Shown in pieces: positions 17,986-28,200 of a DNA stretch of 64,000 nt; position 1 is the stretch's first letter; each line of letters opens with the position of its first letter. Origin of the DNA: BJ22 sp021298375 (lineage in GTDB: Bacteria; Planctomycetota; Planctomycetia; Pirellulales; Pirellulaceae); NCBI GenBank assembly GCA_046343015.1, contig JBKDOL010000088.1:22746-86745 (forward strand), in the 5' to 3' direction. The notes under the pieces are model-generated. The model worked only from the letters and a program-made list of their open reading frames with translations. It had not been told where the DNA came from and made no database searches. The position numbers were made by a program, and so were the translations under genes.

Positions 17986-18273
17986 AGAAGAGGCTCTCAC
18001 GGAGGCACAGAGGCACGGGGAGCAAAGCCGTTAGCGGACAAGATTGCTTGAAGGTGCAAAGTTCAGGCGAGTATGGAAGATTAGAATCAGGCATGGGGGG
18101 TCGTTGAGGAAAACTGACCTCTGAAAGTCTTGAAACAGCAGAGAATAACTTTTTTATCTCGTGCCTTTGACTTTCCCGCTTCCTACCCTCCACCTACCCT
18201 CCACCTCCCCTCTTCCTCCGTGCCTCCGTGCCTCCGTGCCTCCGTGCCTCCGTGAGAGCCCCTCTTCCCCCTC
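17986..18273. mobile_element. Terminal-inverted-repeat element, copy B
   Basis: A 288-bp near-identical copy of element A in the same orientation. The extra 24 bp are three additional copies of the 8-bp unit gtgcctcc near the right end. The element ends at the stop codon of the convergent minus-strand gene (TGA spans 18272-18274). Together with A it brackets the GxxExxY gene. Confidence 0.75.
18219..18253. repeat. 8-bp tandem array inside element B
   Basis: The unit cctccgtg is repeated several times next to the right terminal inverted repeat. Element A has three fewer units at the equivalent place (around 17427-17441). The array is part of the inverted-repeat end and explains the peptides rich in HGGTEAR seen when it is translated. 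Confidence 0.8.
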
Positions 18274-21200
18274 ACTCGCCAAGCCGATGGATCGTGTTGT
18301 GAATCTTGCCACTGAACGGTTGGCCTGACTTGCTTTTGAGTGCATACCCAACCTCCATCCCCCAAGTGGGCTCGACCTCGGGAATCTCCAGCCTCACGGT
18401 GCGGCCGTCCGGGAGCAGCTCAGACCTCGTCACGGCCCACTTTCGTTCGTTCAGATGCTCCGAGCCATAGTTCGCCGAGCGCTTCAGGTCCCAGGCTTTG
18501 ACTGCAAAGTTATTCGGATCGGCTGCGGCCCGGGCATCAAGCGGATCGCTGAAGACGATCTCGAACGTCTTGGGTCGAGCGTGGAGTTCCAGCGGCAGGT
18601 TCGCTGGCTGGCCGGTGTACCGAACCCGATAAAGACCACCGGGCTGCTCCTGCGTGCTGCTCCAGGCGAACATGCCGCAGCAGTACAACTGCCCATCAAC
18701 CGGACTGAATCGACCACGCATGATCCCGGTAGGGAATTGTGGCAATGGCAACTCGCACATTCCGCCCTGAACTTGCCCGTCCACCCGCTCATGAGGCGCA
18801 ACAAAGATTTTTCCGTAACCGTAAGAGAGGTTCAGGAGCGCGCCCGACAGCGGGCCCCAACGACGGCTTTCAACCCAGAGAAGTTCGCCGGGCGATCGAT
18901 CCATCGCGTTGGTGATCCAGCACATCGGTGGCTCCATCGCAGAATCGGATGAATCCGCCACTTCGTGATAGCCAAACATGTTTCCATAAAAACCGCCGGG
19001 ACGAACCCAGTTGATGCGATTCTTGGGATTCCAGTGCCCTTCCTGATCCGTCACCACAAACGTTCCGTCCGGGTTCAAACAGACACCGTTGGCCGCTCGA
19101 AAACCATTGGCCACAATCTCGGTCTGTTGGCCATCGGCGGAAACCTTGAGCAAAGTCCCGTGATGCGGAACGATGGCGGGAAGCGCATGCCGGGCTGACT
19201 TGGCGTAGTAAAAGTTCCCCTCGGCATCTGTCTGCAATCCCATGGCAAACTCATGGAAATGCTCTGTCACCTGATGATCGTTGTTGAAGCATTCATACCA
19301 GTCCATCTCGCCGTCGCCGTTAAGGTCATGCAACGCCACTAACTGGTCTCGGCAAGTCACGTAAATCACCCCGTCGCGAAACTTGATCCCCAGGGGCTGG
19401 AACAGCCCGGCCGCGATCCTGCGCCAAGTGATTTTGGCTTTCTGTCCAATTTGGCCGGTACCCCGAACCATCCAGACACTTCCATCCCAATCGCAGACGA
19501 CGAGCGCGTCGACATCGGTCGGATGGAAATCGAGACCCGTCAATCGCAGGCGACAGTTTCCACTGTTCTGTTCCGGATGCTGCAGTACGTCGACGACAAA
19601 GGGACCGCTCCCCGCTCCCTGCTGGATCTCGGTCACTTCCAGTTTGGGCCAATTGGCCGGACCACCTCGAGTCAGCGGCTCCAAATCCGTCGGCCGCGGC
19701 GGGTCTGATGCCAACGCCGCAGCGACTTTCTCCAGGTCCGCGGCGGCCGTCAGCGAGGTCATTGCCAGGCTGAGCCGCAGCGGCTCTGCACCGGCCGGAA
19801 TCCGCAGCCGCAGAGTCCCCTCGGCATCCGCGATCCATTGCTCTCGCGAGACCTGTCCCAGGTTGCTGTAGGCCGAGACCAGCAGGCCTTGAGGCGCATT
19901 GGTCGCCTCTGCACCCCGACCGCGGCGTTCAGCCGTTCCCAACACCGAATCAACTGGTCCGGCAGTCACGATCGGCCCGGTAAACTCGGCCCAGCTGGCC
20001 AGTGGACGCTGCGCGTCTCTTTGCTCTACCTGACTCAATTCGTCTGCGGAGAGCGCGCGGTCAAAAATACGAACTGCCCTCAGCTCGCCCTGGAGGTAGC
20101 TGCGTTCGGGAAAGTTATCATTCGTCGCGCCGATTCGAAGCACCGCATCGCGAAGCGGCTGCTTCACGCCCAGTTCTCCATCTCCCGCTGGCCGACCATC
20201 AACGAAAAACCGGATTCGCCTGTCCATCGCGGTCCAGGTCACGGCAACTTCATGCCACTCTCCATCGTTGACCGCGCGGTTGGCTTGCACGGCGCCGACC
20301 CAGCCGACATCAAAGGTCGGGCGACCGTCCCGCAGGAACAGACTCTGCCCCATTGGCACCCATTGCTCCTGATTACGCGTCTTGCAGATGATCGTTCCAT
20401 CAGCCTTGGTCTTGATCTGGGCGGTTATGGAAAAGTCGCGGTCGGAAGTGTTCCAGCGATCCGCTCCATCGATCTGAAAAAAGCTCGCGCCATCAAACTG
20501 GACCGGTGCATCCGGAGCCAGAGCGCTGACCGGTTGGTGCGAGAGCATCCCGGCTGGAGTCGCTTCAAAAGGACGATTCGCCCGGACCACTTGAAGAATG
20601 AGGTCTCGGCTGCGCGGACCAAAATTGAGCGTGCGGACAAATTGGGGCTGGTCCGCCGCATAACGCAGGCTGGGCGTTTCGAGAATCTCCGTCTGGTCCA
20701 CGGTGTACTTGAGAATGGTCTGTCTGCCAAACCGGTAAAGCCCCCGGTACTTGGCCCAGCCTCGTTCAAGCGGACCGTAGTGGCGACCATCGCGACCGGT
20801 CAATCGCTCGTCGACAAACGAACCATCAGCAGGTCGCCCCCACCCCGGGCCCGTCGGATTCTGCAAATGGACCGTCCCGGCGACGCGCGGATGCTGACCA
20901 TGCACGCCGTTAAAGTGAATCCCGTTGTAGTCAATGAATTCGCCACTCCAAGCACCGGCGACCCGTAGCGTGTCGTGGTCGTACATCAGCCAGTGAGTCC
21001 CTGACTCGACACCACCCGGTCCATCATCAAGGCGAATCACCAGCCCTTTCTGGGCTATGTTTGAACGGTCTTCCGAGACCTCGATCGTGTTCAGCAAACT
21101 TGGTCCATAATCCATCGTCGTCCAGGGACGGGACTCGACCGGATCGGGTCCGAGGGTATCACCCGCGGGCAGGCCCGCCAGATAGGCCTCAGACAGAGGA

Positions 21201-22183
21201 ACATACTGGCTCGGATTGGTTTCGCGCAGGAAGGCTTCGCGGATGTACTGGATCACGGCGTACTTCTGCTTGGGTACCATCCACCGCTGAGGAATCATCA
21301 TCCCGTAACCGTGGGTCAGGGTTTGATACATCGAATAAGGGTCGCTGCCGCGTTTGAACTTGCCGCTGGGAAAACGCAACGACGTAGGCATCGAGCCTTC
21401 GCTGGCCAAGTCGCCATGACAACTGGCGCAGCGGAGGCGATAGACCTCGGCTCCCTCGCGAAGCGTTTCCCCATTCCAGCCGGCGATCAGTCCCCGGTGA
21501 TCGACGTGCGACTCGTATTCGGGCAGCGGGGCCAGCGCCGCCAGCGAGGTGGTAGGGCGCAATTCCGCAGCCCGCGGCGGCCCCCCCTTGGCCAGCTCAT
21601 TCAGATAGGCCACGAGATCGAGAAACTCCTTGCGATCGGCCAACTGATTGGCCAGTCCCTCAGGCATCGTCGACAGCTGGGTCAGCTTTCGATCCTCGAT
21701 TTCCTCCAGAGACACGGCGAGCGGCTCGGTCGGTTCCTCGATTCGATCGAGCAGCAGCCGCTGGTTGTTTTGCTCGACCACAATTCCCGAGAGCTGACGC
21801 CCGTCGACCAGACTCAAGACCGTCGTTTCGTATCCCTGCCGGATGACTGCCGAGGGCTGGAGCACTGCCTGAATCAAATGCGGCAATGTCACCTCCCGTC
21901 GCTCGGTCAAATCGGGTCCCAGCCTGCGCAGGCCGGCCCCCGGCTCATGGCACTTGGCACAGTTCAGCTCCGGTCGGTAGAACCAGATCGCGCCGCGAAC
22001 CGGGTCGCCAAACCGCAGCACATCGGCAGCCAACTCTTCGGGGCTCTCGGCGAGCAGCTGCTGAGTCAATTGGGGTGATCGGGCCGAGAGTGGAGCCTCG
22101 GGAAAACAAACTCCGACAGTCAGGAAAGCGAGCTTTAAAAATCTCACCCACAAAAAACGGGATCCGAATCGAGACTGATGCAT
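18272..22183 (-). CDS. Diheme cytochrome / DUF6797 / LamG / propeller secreted protein
   Basis: About 1303 residues from the ATG at 22183, which gives a clean signal peptide (FLKLAFLTVGVCFPEAPLSA). The first heme site is C75-AKC-H79 within a PVC-type putative heme-binding domain (RLGPDLTERREVTLP, then DGRQLSGIVV). The second, C252-ASC-H256, lies in a cytochrome c domain. A DUF6797-like region follows, then a LamG/concanavalin-like domain (FQIDGADRW, FFVDGRPAGDGE). A beta-propeller with DLNGDGEMD comes next, resembling the PVC membrane-bound dehydrogenase family. It is probably periplasmic or surface electron transfer coupled to oxidation of a carbohydrate-like substrate; the substrate is inferred from the SASA esterase next door. 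It is third in a minus-strand operon (41-bp gap). Confidence 0.88.
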   Translation of the reverse strand: MHQSRFGSRFLWVRFLKLAFLTVGVCFPEAPLSARSPQLTQQLLAESPEELAADVLRFGDPVRGAIWFYRPELNCAKCHEPGAGLRRLGPDLTERREVTLPHLIQAVLQPSAVIRQGYETTVLSLVDGRQLSGIVVEQNNQRLLLDRIEEPTEPLAVSLEEIEDRKLTQLSTMPEGLANQLADRKEFLDLVAYLNELAKGGPPRAAELRPTTSLAALAPLPEYESHVDHRGLIAGWNGETLREGAEVYRLRCASCHGDLASEGSMPTSLRFPSGKFKRGSDPYSMYQTLTHGYGMMIPQRWMVPKQKYAVIQYIREAFLRETNPSQYVPLSEAYLAGLPAGDTLGPDPVESRPWTTMDYGPSLLNTIEVSEDRSNIAQKGLVIRLDDGPGGVESGTHWLMYDHDTLRVAGAWSGEFIDYNGIHFNGVHGQHPRVAGTVHLQNPTGPGWGRPADGSFVDERLTGRDGRHYGPLERGWAKYRGLYRFGRQTILKYTVDQTEILETPSLRYAADQPQFVRTLNFGPRSRDLILQVVRANRPFEATPAGMLSHQPVSALAPDAPVQFDGASFFQIDGADRWNTSDRDFSITAQIKTKADGTIICKTRNQEQWVPMGQSLFLRDGRPTFDVGWVGAVQANRAVNDGEWHEVAVTWTAMDRRIRFFVDGRPAGDGELGVKQPLRDAVLRIGATNDNFPERSYLQGELRAVRIFDRALSADELSQVEQRDAQRPLASWAEFTGPIVTAGPVDSVLGTAERRGRGAEATNAPQGLLVSAYSNLGQVSREQWIADAEGTLRLRIPAGAEPLRLSLAMTSLTAAADLEKVAAALASDPPRPTDLEPLTRGGPANWPKLEVTEIQQGAGSGPFVVDVLQHPEQNSGNCRLRLTGLDFHPTDVDALVVCDWDGSVWMVRGTGQIGQKAKITWRRIAAGLFQPLGIKFRDGVIYVTCRDQLVALHDLNGDGEMDWYECFNNDHQVTEHFHEFAMGLQTDAEGNFYYAKSARHALPAIVPHHGTLLKVSADGQQTEIVANGFRAANGVCLNPDGTFVVTDQEGHWNPKNRINWVRPGGFYGNMFGYHEVADSSDSAMEPPMCWITNAMDRSPGELLWVESRRWGPLSGALLNLSYGYGKIFVAPHERVDGQVQGGMCELPLPQFPTGIMRGRFSPVDGQLYCCGMFAWSSTQEQPGGLYRVRYTGQPANLPLELHARPKTFEIVFSDPLDARAAADPNNFAVKAWDLKRSANYGSEHLNERKWAVTRSELLPDGRTVRLEIPEVEPTWGMEVGYALKSKSGQPFSGKIHNTIHRLGE

Positions 22184-22224
22184 GGGAACCACAACATTCA
22201 AAAAAAGAAAACTGAAAGACTCGC

Positions 22225-25215
22225 TCAAGGCTGCTCGATGTCGACGTCGCAAAAAGTCAGGGCCGCCAAACCATTGACGCCCCACAGCAGTTTCTCCTGA
22301 CTCCAGCGATCACTATCAAGATAAGTGATCTGTTTCCCCACAGCCCCCTCGCGAAGGAGCAAAACGAGTGTTTTCCCTTCCCTGCGCCCCGAGAGGACCA
22401 AGTCTGACTTGCCATCGAGAGCGAACTGATCACACAGCGAATCGTCCCAGTTGACTGGCTGATCAAATTCCAGCGCAATGGAGGTGTGCCCGGGATCAGC
22501 CCAGCGAGCCCGCAGCAGATTTGGCGGCGTCACTGGCTGCTGGGGAGCCTGCTGATAGATCCGCGACTGGACCACGGGAAGAATCAGCTCGGCGAATTGC
22601 TGATAGCCTGCCGCGGGAAAGTGGCAGCCGCCGGGGGGCTTGATCCCCAGCGTCGACATCACGCTCAGATTGGAGAAGTGCCGCGGCAGCGTTCGCTGCA
22701 CGTCGCGCAGCCGATCATCCGAGCCATCACGCCCCATTGCACACGCTTTGGGCCAGATCTGAAACACGAAATAGTGACTGACGTTCGGATAGTCCTGCTT
22801 CCAGGCGGCGGCCAGATCGATGAAGAGCTGGCGGTAAGTCTCCCAGCCATAACCTCCGCTCGGGCCATCCGCACCCTGATCGTTCTCGCCCTGATGCCAG
22901 AAGATTCCGCGAATTCCCTGCGTCAATCCCGCTTCACGCACACGCCACAGCAGACGTCCGTAGATCGTATCGACCGCCATGGGGTCTGCGGGGTCGCGCT
23001 GGTGCTGATCGATTCGCGTTCCCCCGACGGCACCATTAATGATGCAGATGGGAATCTGGTGGCTCTCGACGAGGCGATTACCGAGGACCATCCCCCAGTA
23101 ACCGATTTCCGATTTGCCACCCGGCGCGCGGGCCACCGCATTCGCCCAGAGTCGCAGTCGCGATCCCTGAGGACTGCCGTCCGTCGCTCCAAAAGTTCGC
23201 AGAAACATCGAGGGCTGAAACGGGTCGACTTCTCCAAAGTCGGTCGCCACCGCGTTCGACTGCCCAATAATCAGATAGGCATCGCCGCAAACCAAGTCGG
23301 CGGCCCGCTGCAGAATCTCTTCCTTGCCTTCGCGAACAACGCCCAGTTCGCTGGTGTAAGCCCGCAGCCTGGCGGCAATCGGCAACTTGAGCGAGTAACT
23401 GCCATCGGCACCGGGTACCGCTTCGACACGCTCGACTTGCTCGCCACCGAACAAGCGGGCAAACACCTTGTCTGCCGGCAGTTCAAGTTTTCCTCGGTAG
23501 AAAACCGTCCCCTTTCCGGTCGCCGGATTGCGGGCGAAGAACTGTCCGGTCTGGGGCGCCTCTTCCTCTCGAGGTGTGGGTTCGATCCAGGGCTCTGCTT
23601 CTCCCGGCTCCTGGACTTCAAGCGTGTGCGTCACCTCAACTGCTGGGCCCCCGTTACTCACACTGCAATGCACAACCAGCGGACCGCTTCCTTGTGCCCG
23701 CAGCAAGACCAGCCGCCCCTGCTCTGCACGGCGAATCGTCGCCACACCCTCGCAGCTCCACCGGACCTCACACCCGGCCACCCCGGCGGCCTGCAGTGCG
23801 GCCAGATTGCCGAGCTTCAGGTCTACCGTCAGCGGCTCGCGTCCATTCCAAGTAGCCCGTCCCGACAGACTCACTTCAGGCTCAGGCAAACTATCGGGGA
23901 TCGTGAGCTTTACCTCTGACTTCCGAACTTCGCCTGGATAGATCGCACGCAGTTCAATCCGCTGCTCTGTTTGCTTGGCGACGCGCGGTGCACGATAACG
24001 AACACTCAGCCTGTCAACAGCCAAAATCGACTCACCCGCCGGTTCAAGCAATACCCAGTAGAGTTTCTGTGCGCCGCCAGCCTGAGCTTTGATCTCCAGC
24101 GAGTCGCCTTCTGGAACAGTTGCTTCGTTCATCGAAACGCCGAATTCGGCTCCGGGCTGGACGATCAAGCCGACCGCGGTCTGATTCGGTTTTTGGTTCT
24201 CGTATTCCAGCTTGATCCATTCTGCCGAGCGGGCGACTCGCGACACGCGAACTTCATCCAGGCCACCGACAAAATCGTAGTGGTGGTACCAACCGCCGAG
24301 CCACAGTCGAGCTGGACTCTTGATATCCAGCCGCGGCGTATCGCGCCCCGCCAGCTTTCCGTCGAGATAGATTTTCCCCTCACCGTCTGCATAAGTGTGT
24401 ACGACGTGATGCCACTGCCCCAAGGCTACTGGCTCGGGAGCGTCAACGTCGGAAAAGTCGCTGTCGATGTGCAAGTGCGGAGGGCTGCGGAGTTGCATGC
24501 GAACTTTCGAACCGCGACCGCCTCCTTCGTTGCCCCAGCCAATCAGCGTGCAGTTGGACCGCTCGGGGCGGAACCAGGCCGAAGTGCTATGCGGCTGGCC
24601 AGCGAACGGGTAATCCGGAATTTGCTCGCCGCCGAACCAACCTTGCCCACCATCCAGCTGCCGCGCTTTGCCAATCACTCCCTCAACCAGCTTGGTCGCA
24701 ACATCCTTCATCTCAAGCGTGCCGACTTCGTCGCGAACTTCCGGACCGAGGTGCCAGACACTGGCGAATCCGTTCGTCGCATCGAACACGGCAGACGGGG
24801 CAGCGGGCGCCTCTTGGCCCCAGACGAGCTTCAGTTCCTGCCGCTCGTTGCCCCTCACCAGCGGAACCCGCACCCAGATGACCGCCGTACCTTCCGCCGC
24901 ATCCCAAGCCTCGACTTGATGGGCGAGAGGCTGGCCCTCGGCTGAATAGAACCTCAAATCGGACCCATCAAGCCGCGCTGCTGCGAAATCGAAAGTCTCG
25001 CGATTCAGCCGCACCAGCAGCGGAAAATCTTTCAATTCCCCTACCGCCGGCAGGTCCGCCCCTTCCGGAGTGGTCAGCAAGTAGAAACTTGCGGAGCGAG
25101 CCTTCGTTTCATTCTGACAGGCCACCGCCGAGCTGGCAGGGATCAGCCCCACGAGCAGCAGAAAGCACCAGAGGGTGTTGGTAAATCGCCGCCGAGTCGT
25201 CCAGCGCTGGGGCAT
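22225..25215 (-). CDS. Secreted SASA-family carbohydrate acetylesterase with DUF2341 and LamG domains
   Basis: 996 residues with a signal peptide (LWCFLLLVGLIPASSAVA). Residues about 40-135 fit DUF2341 (FPLLVRLN, DLRFYSAEGQPL). A LamG domain follows (WFRPERSN, KIYLDGKLAGRD). The C-terminal third is a SASA/sialate O-acetylesterase-like SGNH hydrolase: GQSNA with nucleophile S653, WHQGEND, and a CHF block with H865. It would remove acetyl groups from a complex glycan outside the cytoplasm. The start codon overlaps the stop of the upstream gene as TAATG at 25213-25217, so the two are likely translationally coupled. Confidence 0.9.
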   Translation of the reverse strand: MPQRWTTRRRFTNTLWCFLLLVGLIPASSAVACQNETKARSASFYLLTTPEGADLPAVGELKDFPLLVRLNRETFDFAAARLDGSDLRFYSAEGQPLAHQVEAWDAAEGTAVIWVRVPLVRGNERQELKLVWGQEAPAAPSAVFDATNGFASVWHLGPEVRDEVGTLEMKDVATKLVEGVIGKARQLDGGQGWFGGEQIPDYPFAGQPHSTSAWFRPERSNCTLIGWGNEGGGRGSKVRMQLRSPPHLHIDSDFSDVDAPEPVALGQWHHVVHTYADGEGKIYLDGKLAGRDTPRLDIKSPARLWLGGWYHHYDFVGGLDEVRVSRVARSAEWIKLEYENQKPNQTAVGLIVQPGAEFGVSMNEATVPEGDSLEIKAQAGGAQKLYWVLLEPAGESILAVDRLSVRYRAPRVAKQTEQRIELRAIYPGEVRKSEVKLTIPDSLPEPEVSLSGRATWNGREPLTVDLKLGNLAALQAAGVAGCEVRWSCEGVATIRRAEQGRLVLLRAQGSGPLVVHCSVSNGGPAVEVTHTLEVQEPGEAEPWIEPTPREEEAPQTGQFFARNPATGKGTVFYRGKLELPADKVFARLFGGEQVERVEAVPGADGSYSLKLPIAARLRAYTSELGVVREGKEEILQRAADLVCGDAYLIIGQSNAVATDFGEVDPFQPSMFLRTFGATDGSPQGSRLRLWANAVARAPGGKSEIGYWGMVLGNRLVESHQIPICIINGAVGGTRIDQHQRDPADPMAVDTIYGRLLWRVREAGLTQGIRGIFWHQGENDQGADGPSGGYGWETYRQLFIDLAAAWKQDYPNVSHYFVFQIWPKACAMGRDGSDDRLRDVQRTLPRHFSNLSVMSTLGIKPPGGCHFPAAGYQQFAELILPVVQSRIYQQAPQQPVTPPNLLRARWADPGHTSIALEFDQPVNWDDSLCDQFALDGKSDLVLSGRREGKTLVLLLREGAVGKQITYLDSDRWSQEKLLWGVNGLAALTFCDVDIEQP

Positions 25216-28200
25216 TATTTTCTCAGGGTCTTGAGGTATTCGATCAGATCAACCAATTGCTGCTCAGTCAGTTGCTTCTGCAGGTCTTCCGGCATCAGCG
25301 ACTTCTGCTGCTTGGCAAACTCGTCGACTTCGCTCCGCGGAACCTTGTGGAGCACGGCATCTTTATCCTTCAGCACGATCTCTTCGTCGGTTTGGCTGAC
25401 CAGCAATCCCGAAATGGTTCGCCCATCGGCAGTCAAGAGCGAGTACATCTCGTAGCTGTGACTGATCCCCGCGCTCGGGTTAAGGATCGATTCGTAGAGC
25501 GCTTCAACCGAGAGTTTGCTGCCGACCTCGCTCAGGTCCGGACCAACTTCCTGACCGTCGCCGCGGACCTTGTGACATTTCGCGCAGGTTCCGGCTTCCG
25601 CAAATACCAGCTTTCCCCGCTGGGCATCGCCCGACTGTTTGAGCAGTTCGGCCAGCAGGGGCAACGGTCGATTATCGGCACTTGCCGGAAGGGTCAGGTA
25701 CTTGGCCGCCTCAGTGCGAATAGCTGCATCTTCACTGGTCAAAAGGACATTGGCGGCAGGGTAGCGCAGTTCTTCTGGCCAGTCCTGCAAGGCGACTCTC
25801 CTGAGCAGGTACTTTTGACCAGCGGGCCAGCGGGCCAGCGACTTGACGATTTCACTGCGAACGAGAGCCGAGAGGGCGTCGTTTTCCAGCAACTGCTGCA
25901 ACAAGACGCGCGACTCCTGGGCACCCGACCACTGGAGGCCGCGGACGATTTGAACCTGGAGCGGTTCCTCGACGACAAGGAACTTCGCCAACAGCAATTC
26001 GACGCCGCCCGATTCGATCAGCCGGCGGGTCGCCATTGCCAACCGATTTCGGTCATCACCAGCATTGAGGATCGTTTCCAGCAGCCGCTCTCCCAGTCCA
26101 CCGAGCTGCAGCTTCCCGGCCCATTCGACAAACTCGTCATCGGGAGCGGTTGTCTTGAGGTACTCTCCCAGCGACTTGCGCAGCTCAGGCACTTCGAGGC
26201 TGACGAACTCCGGTGTTCGCGCGGCGAGTTCCAGGAGAAACAACGGCGCGATCGCCTGCGGCCGTTCGGCTCGCTTCTCGGTCGCGAGCGCCAACTGGCT
26301 CATCGCGGCGGCCCGCTGCTCGGCAGGCTGGAAATCAAGCGCCCGGAACAATCGCAGAATCTGAATCCCATCGAGGCCGGGATCCTGCAGGAGCTGGGCA
26401 ATCAATTCACTCGTCTTGTCGCCGCGACTCCGCCAGACAATGTCTTGCCCCGCGGGGCTGGTCCACTCACTGCCCACCAGTTCCTGCCAGGCCGTGAGGC
26501 ATTCATTCCAACGGCCCTCTGCAGCAATGCCGAGCGCCTCGAGATACCAGCGGTCACCGCGGCGATGTCGCGCGGCGAGCTCCGCCCAGATAATCGGCGC
26601 GTCTTCGCGGGGATAATCGCGGAGGGCGATCGCGGCTTCGCGCCGGACCATCGCCGAATCATCCTCCATCAGCATCGCCAGCCACTCGCCCAGCAGTTTC
26701 GGCTGACGCCGCGCCATCCGGGCCGTCATCGCGCGAACATTCTCATCGGCATCAGTCGCTGCCGCCGAGAGCGCTTCACTTGCTCGGCCCGGAATGAGCG
26801 AGAGCAGCCACAGGGCGCGGGCTCGATAACGCGGATTCGAATCATCCGACATCAGCGTCAGGGCGTCGGTCGCTTCTGCTCCAAACTTGTGCAGCGCTTG
26901 CCAAGCGAGATAGCGGACTGACTGGCAAGGATTGCGCAGTGCGGCGACCGCACCGGCAGGCGTACTCAAGTCATATGCGGGAACCTCGTACCGCAGACCG
27001 GGCGGAGCGATGCGGAATAGACGTCCGCGAGCCGTGTCACCCATGCCGTGTCCACCCACCCCCGGGTCATACCAGTCGGAGACAAACAGCGAGCCATCGG
27101 GAGCCACAGCAACGTCGGCCGGACGGAACCAGTTATCGCGGGCCCCCAGCAGGACGTTATTCACGCCCGTCACACGGAATCCGCCGCCCATGGGAGCGAC
27201 AGCATACGAGCGGACCACATTCGGCCCGGCATCGCAGTGGATCATCTGATTGCGGAACGGTTCGGGAAGCAGTTCTCCTTCGTAAACGGTGATCCCGGTC
27301 GGCGATCCGCCCCCAGTCACCAAGAGGTTGGGAACAACCCCCGGGTCATCCTGATGCCAGTGGCGGCGCGGAATATCGCTTTCCATCCCGGTTCGCTTGC
27401 CCTGCCAACCGGCACCGGTCCGCTCCTCGAGGTAACCGTAGTTCCCGTACTCCATCACAAAATTGATGCGCACGCCCCGGTTGCCATCGTCGTCATTATC
27501 GGACTGCCAGACAGCTCCGAACGAATCGACCGCGGCCTCGTAGTTATTGCGAAAGTTGTGTCCAAGGACTTCCATCTCGGTCCCGTCGGGATTGCAGCGA
27601 AACACCATCCCGCCCCAGTAAGGTTTGCCGCGAGCAACGATTTCATTTCCGTGTTTGTCCTTGAGCAGGTTGCCCGCCGCATCATGCACTGCGTGACCTT
27701 CATTGCCGAAGTTCCAGTACAGCTTGCCGTCGGGGCCAAAGACAAAGGAGTGGGCTGCGTGGTCGTGCTGGGCACTGCCCGTGTTGCTGAAGAGCAATTC
27801 CTTTCGATCCGGAACGTCGTCTCCGTTTTCATCGGTGAAGACCCAGATATTGGGTGAGCAGGAGACAATCAGCTTGTTCCCGAGCACGCAGATTCCCATC
27901 GCCGAATCAATGTCGCGCCCCTGATAATAAACCTTGACTTCATCGCTGATTCCGTCGCCATCGGTGTCGGTACAGATCAGGATGCGATCGCCTGCGGGCC
28001 GCTCGCCATTGTGGCCGCGATAATTGACGACTTCACAAGCCCAAACCCGGCCGCGATGGTCAACATCGAGGTTGGTCAGGCTAAGCAATTGCGGCTCGGC
28101 CGCGAACAATCTCGCTTCCAGTCCTTCGGCCACGTCGAGACCGGATACCGCATCCTCCGGCTCGCGACTTCCGGCAACACCGGCACTGCTCCCTTTTGGC

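Noticed and set aside
18154..18365. Minus-strand open frames encoding HGGTEARRHGG-type peptides
   Set aside because: They are translations of the 8-bp tandem units and terminal repeats of element B, not genes.
22486..23919. 477-codon plus-strand open frame
   Set aside because: Antisense to the SASA esterase; Arg- and Gln-rich, no domain.
25257..26921. 554-codon plus-strand open frame
   Set aside because: Antisense shadow of the HEAT and heme domains of the PVC dehydrogenase-like gene, with no domain of its own.
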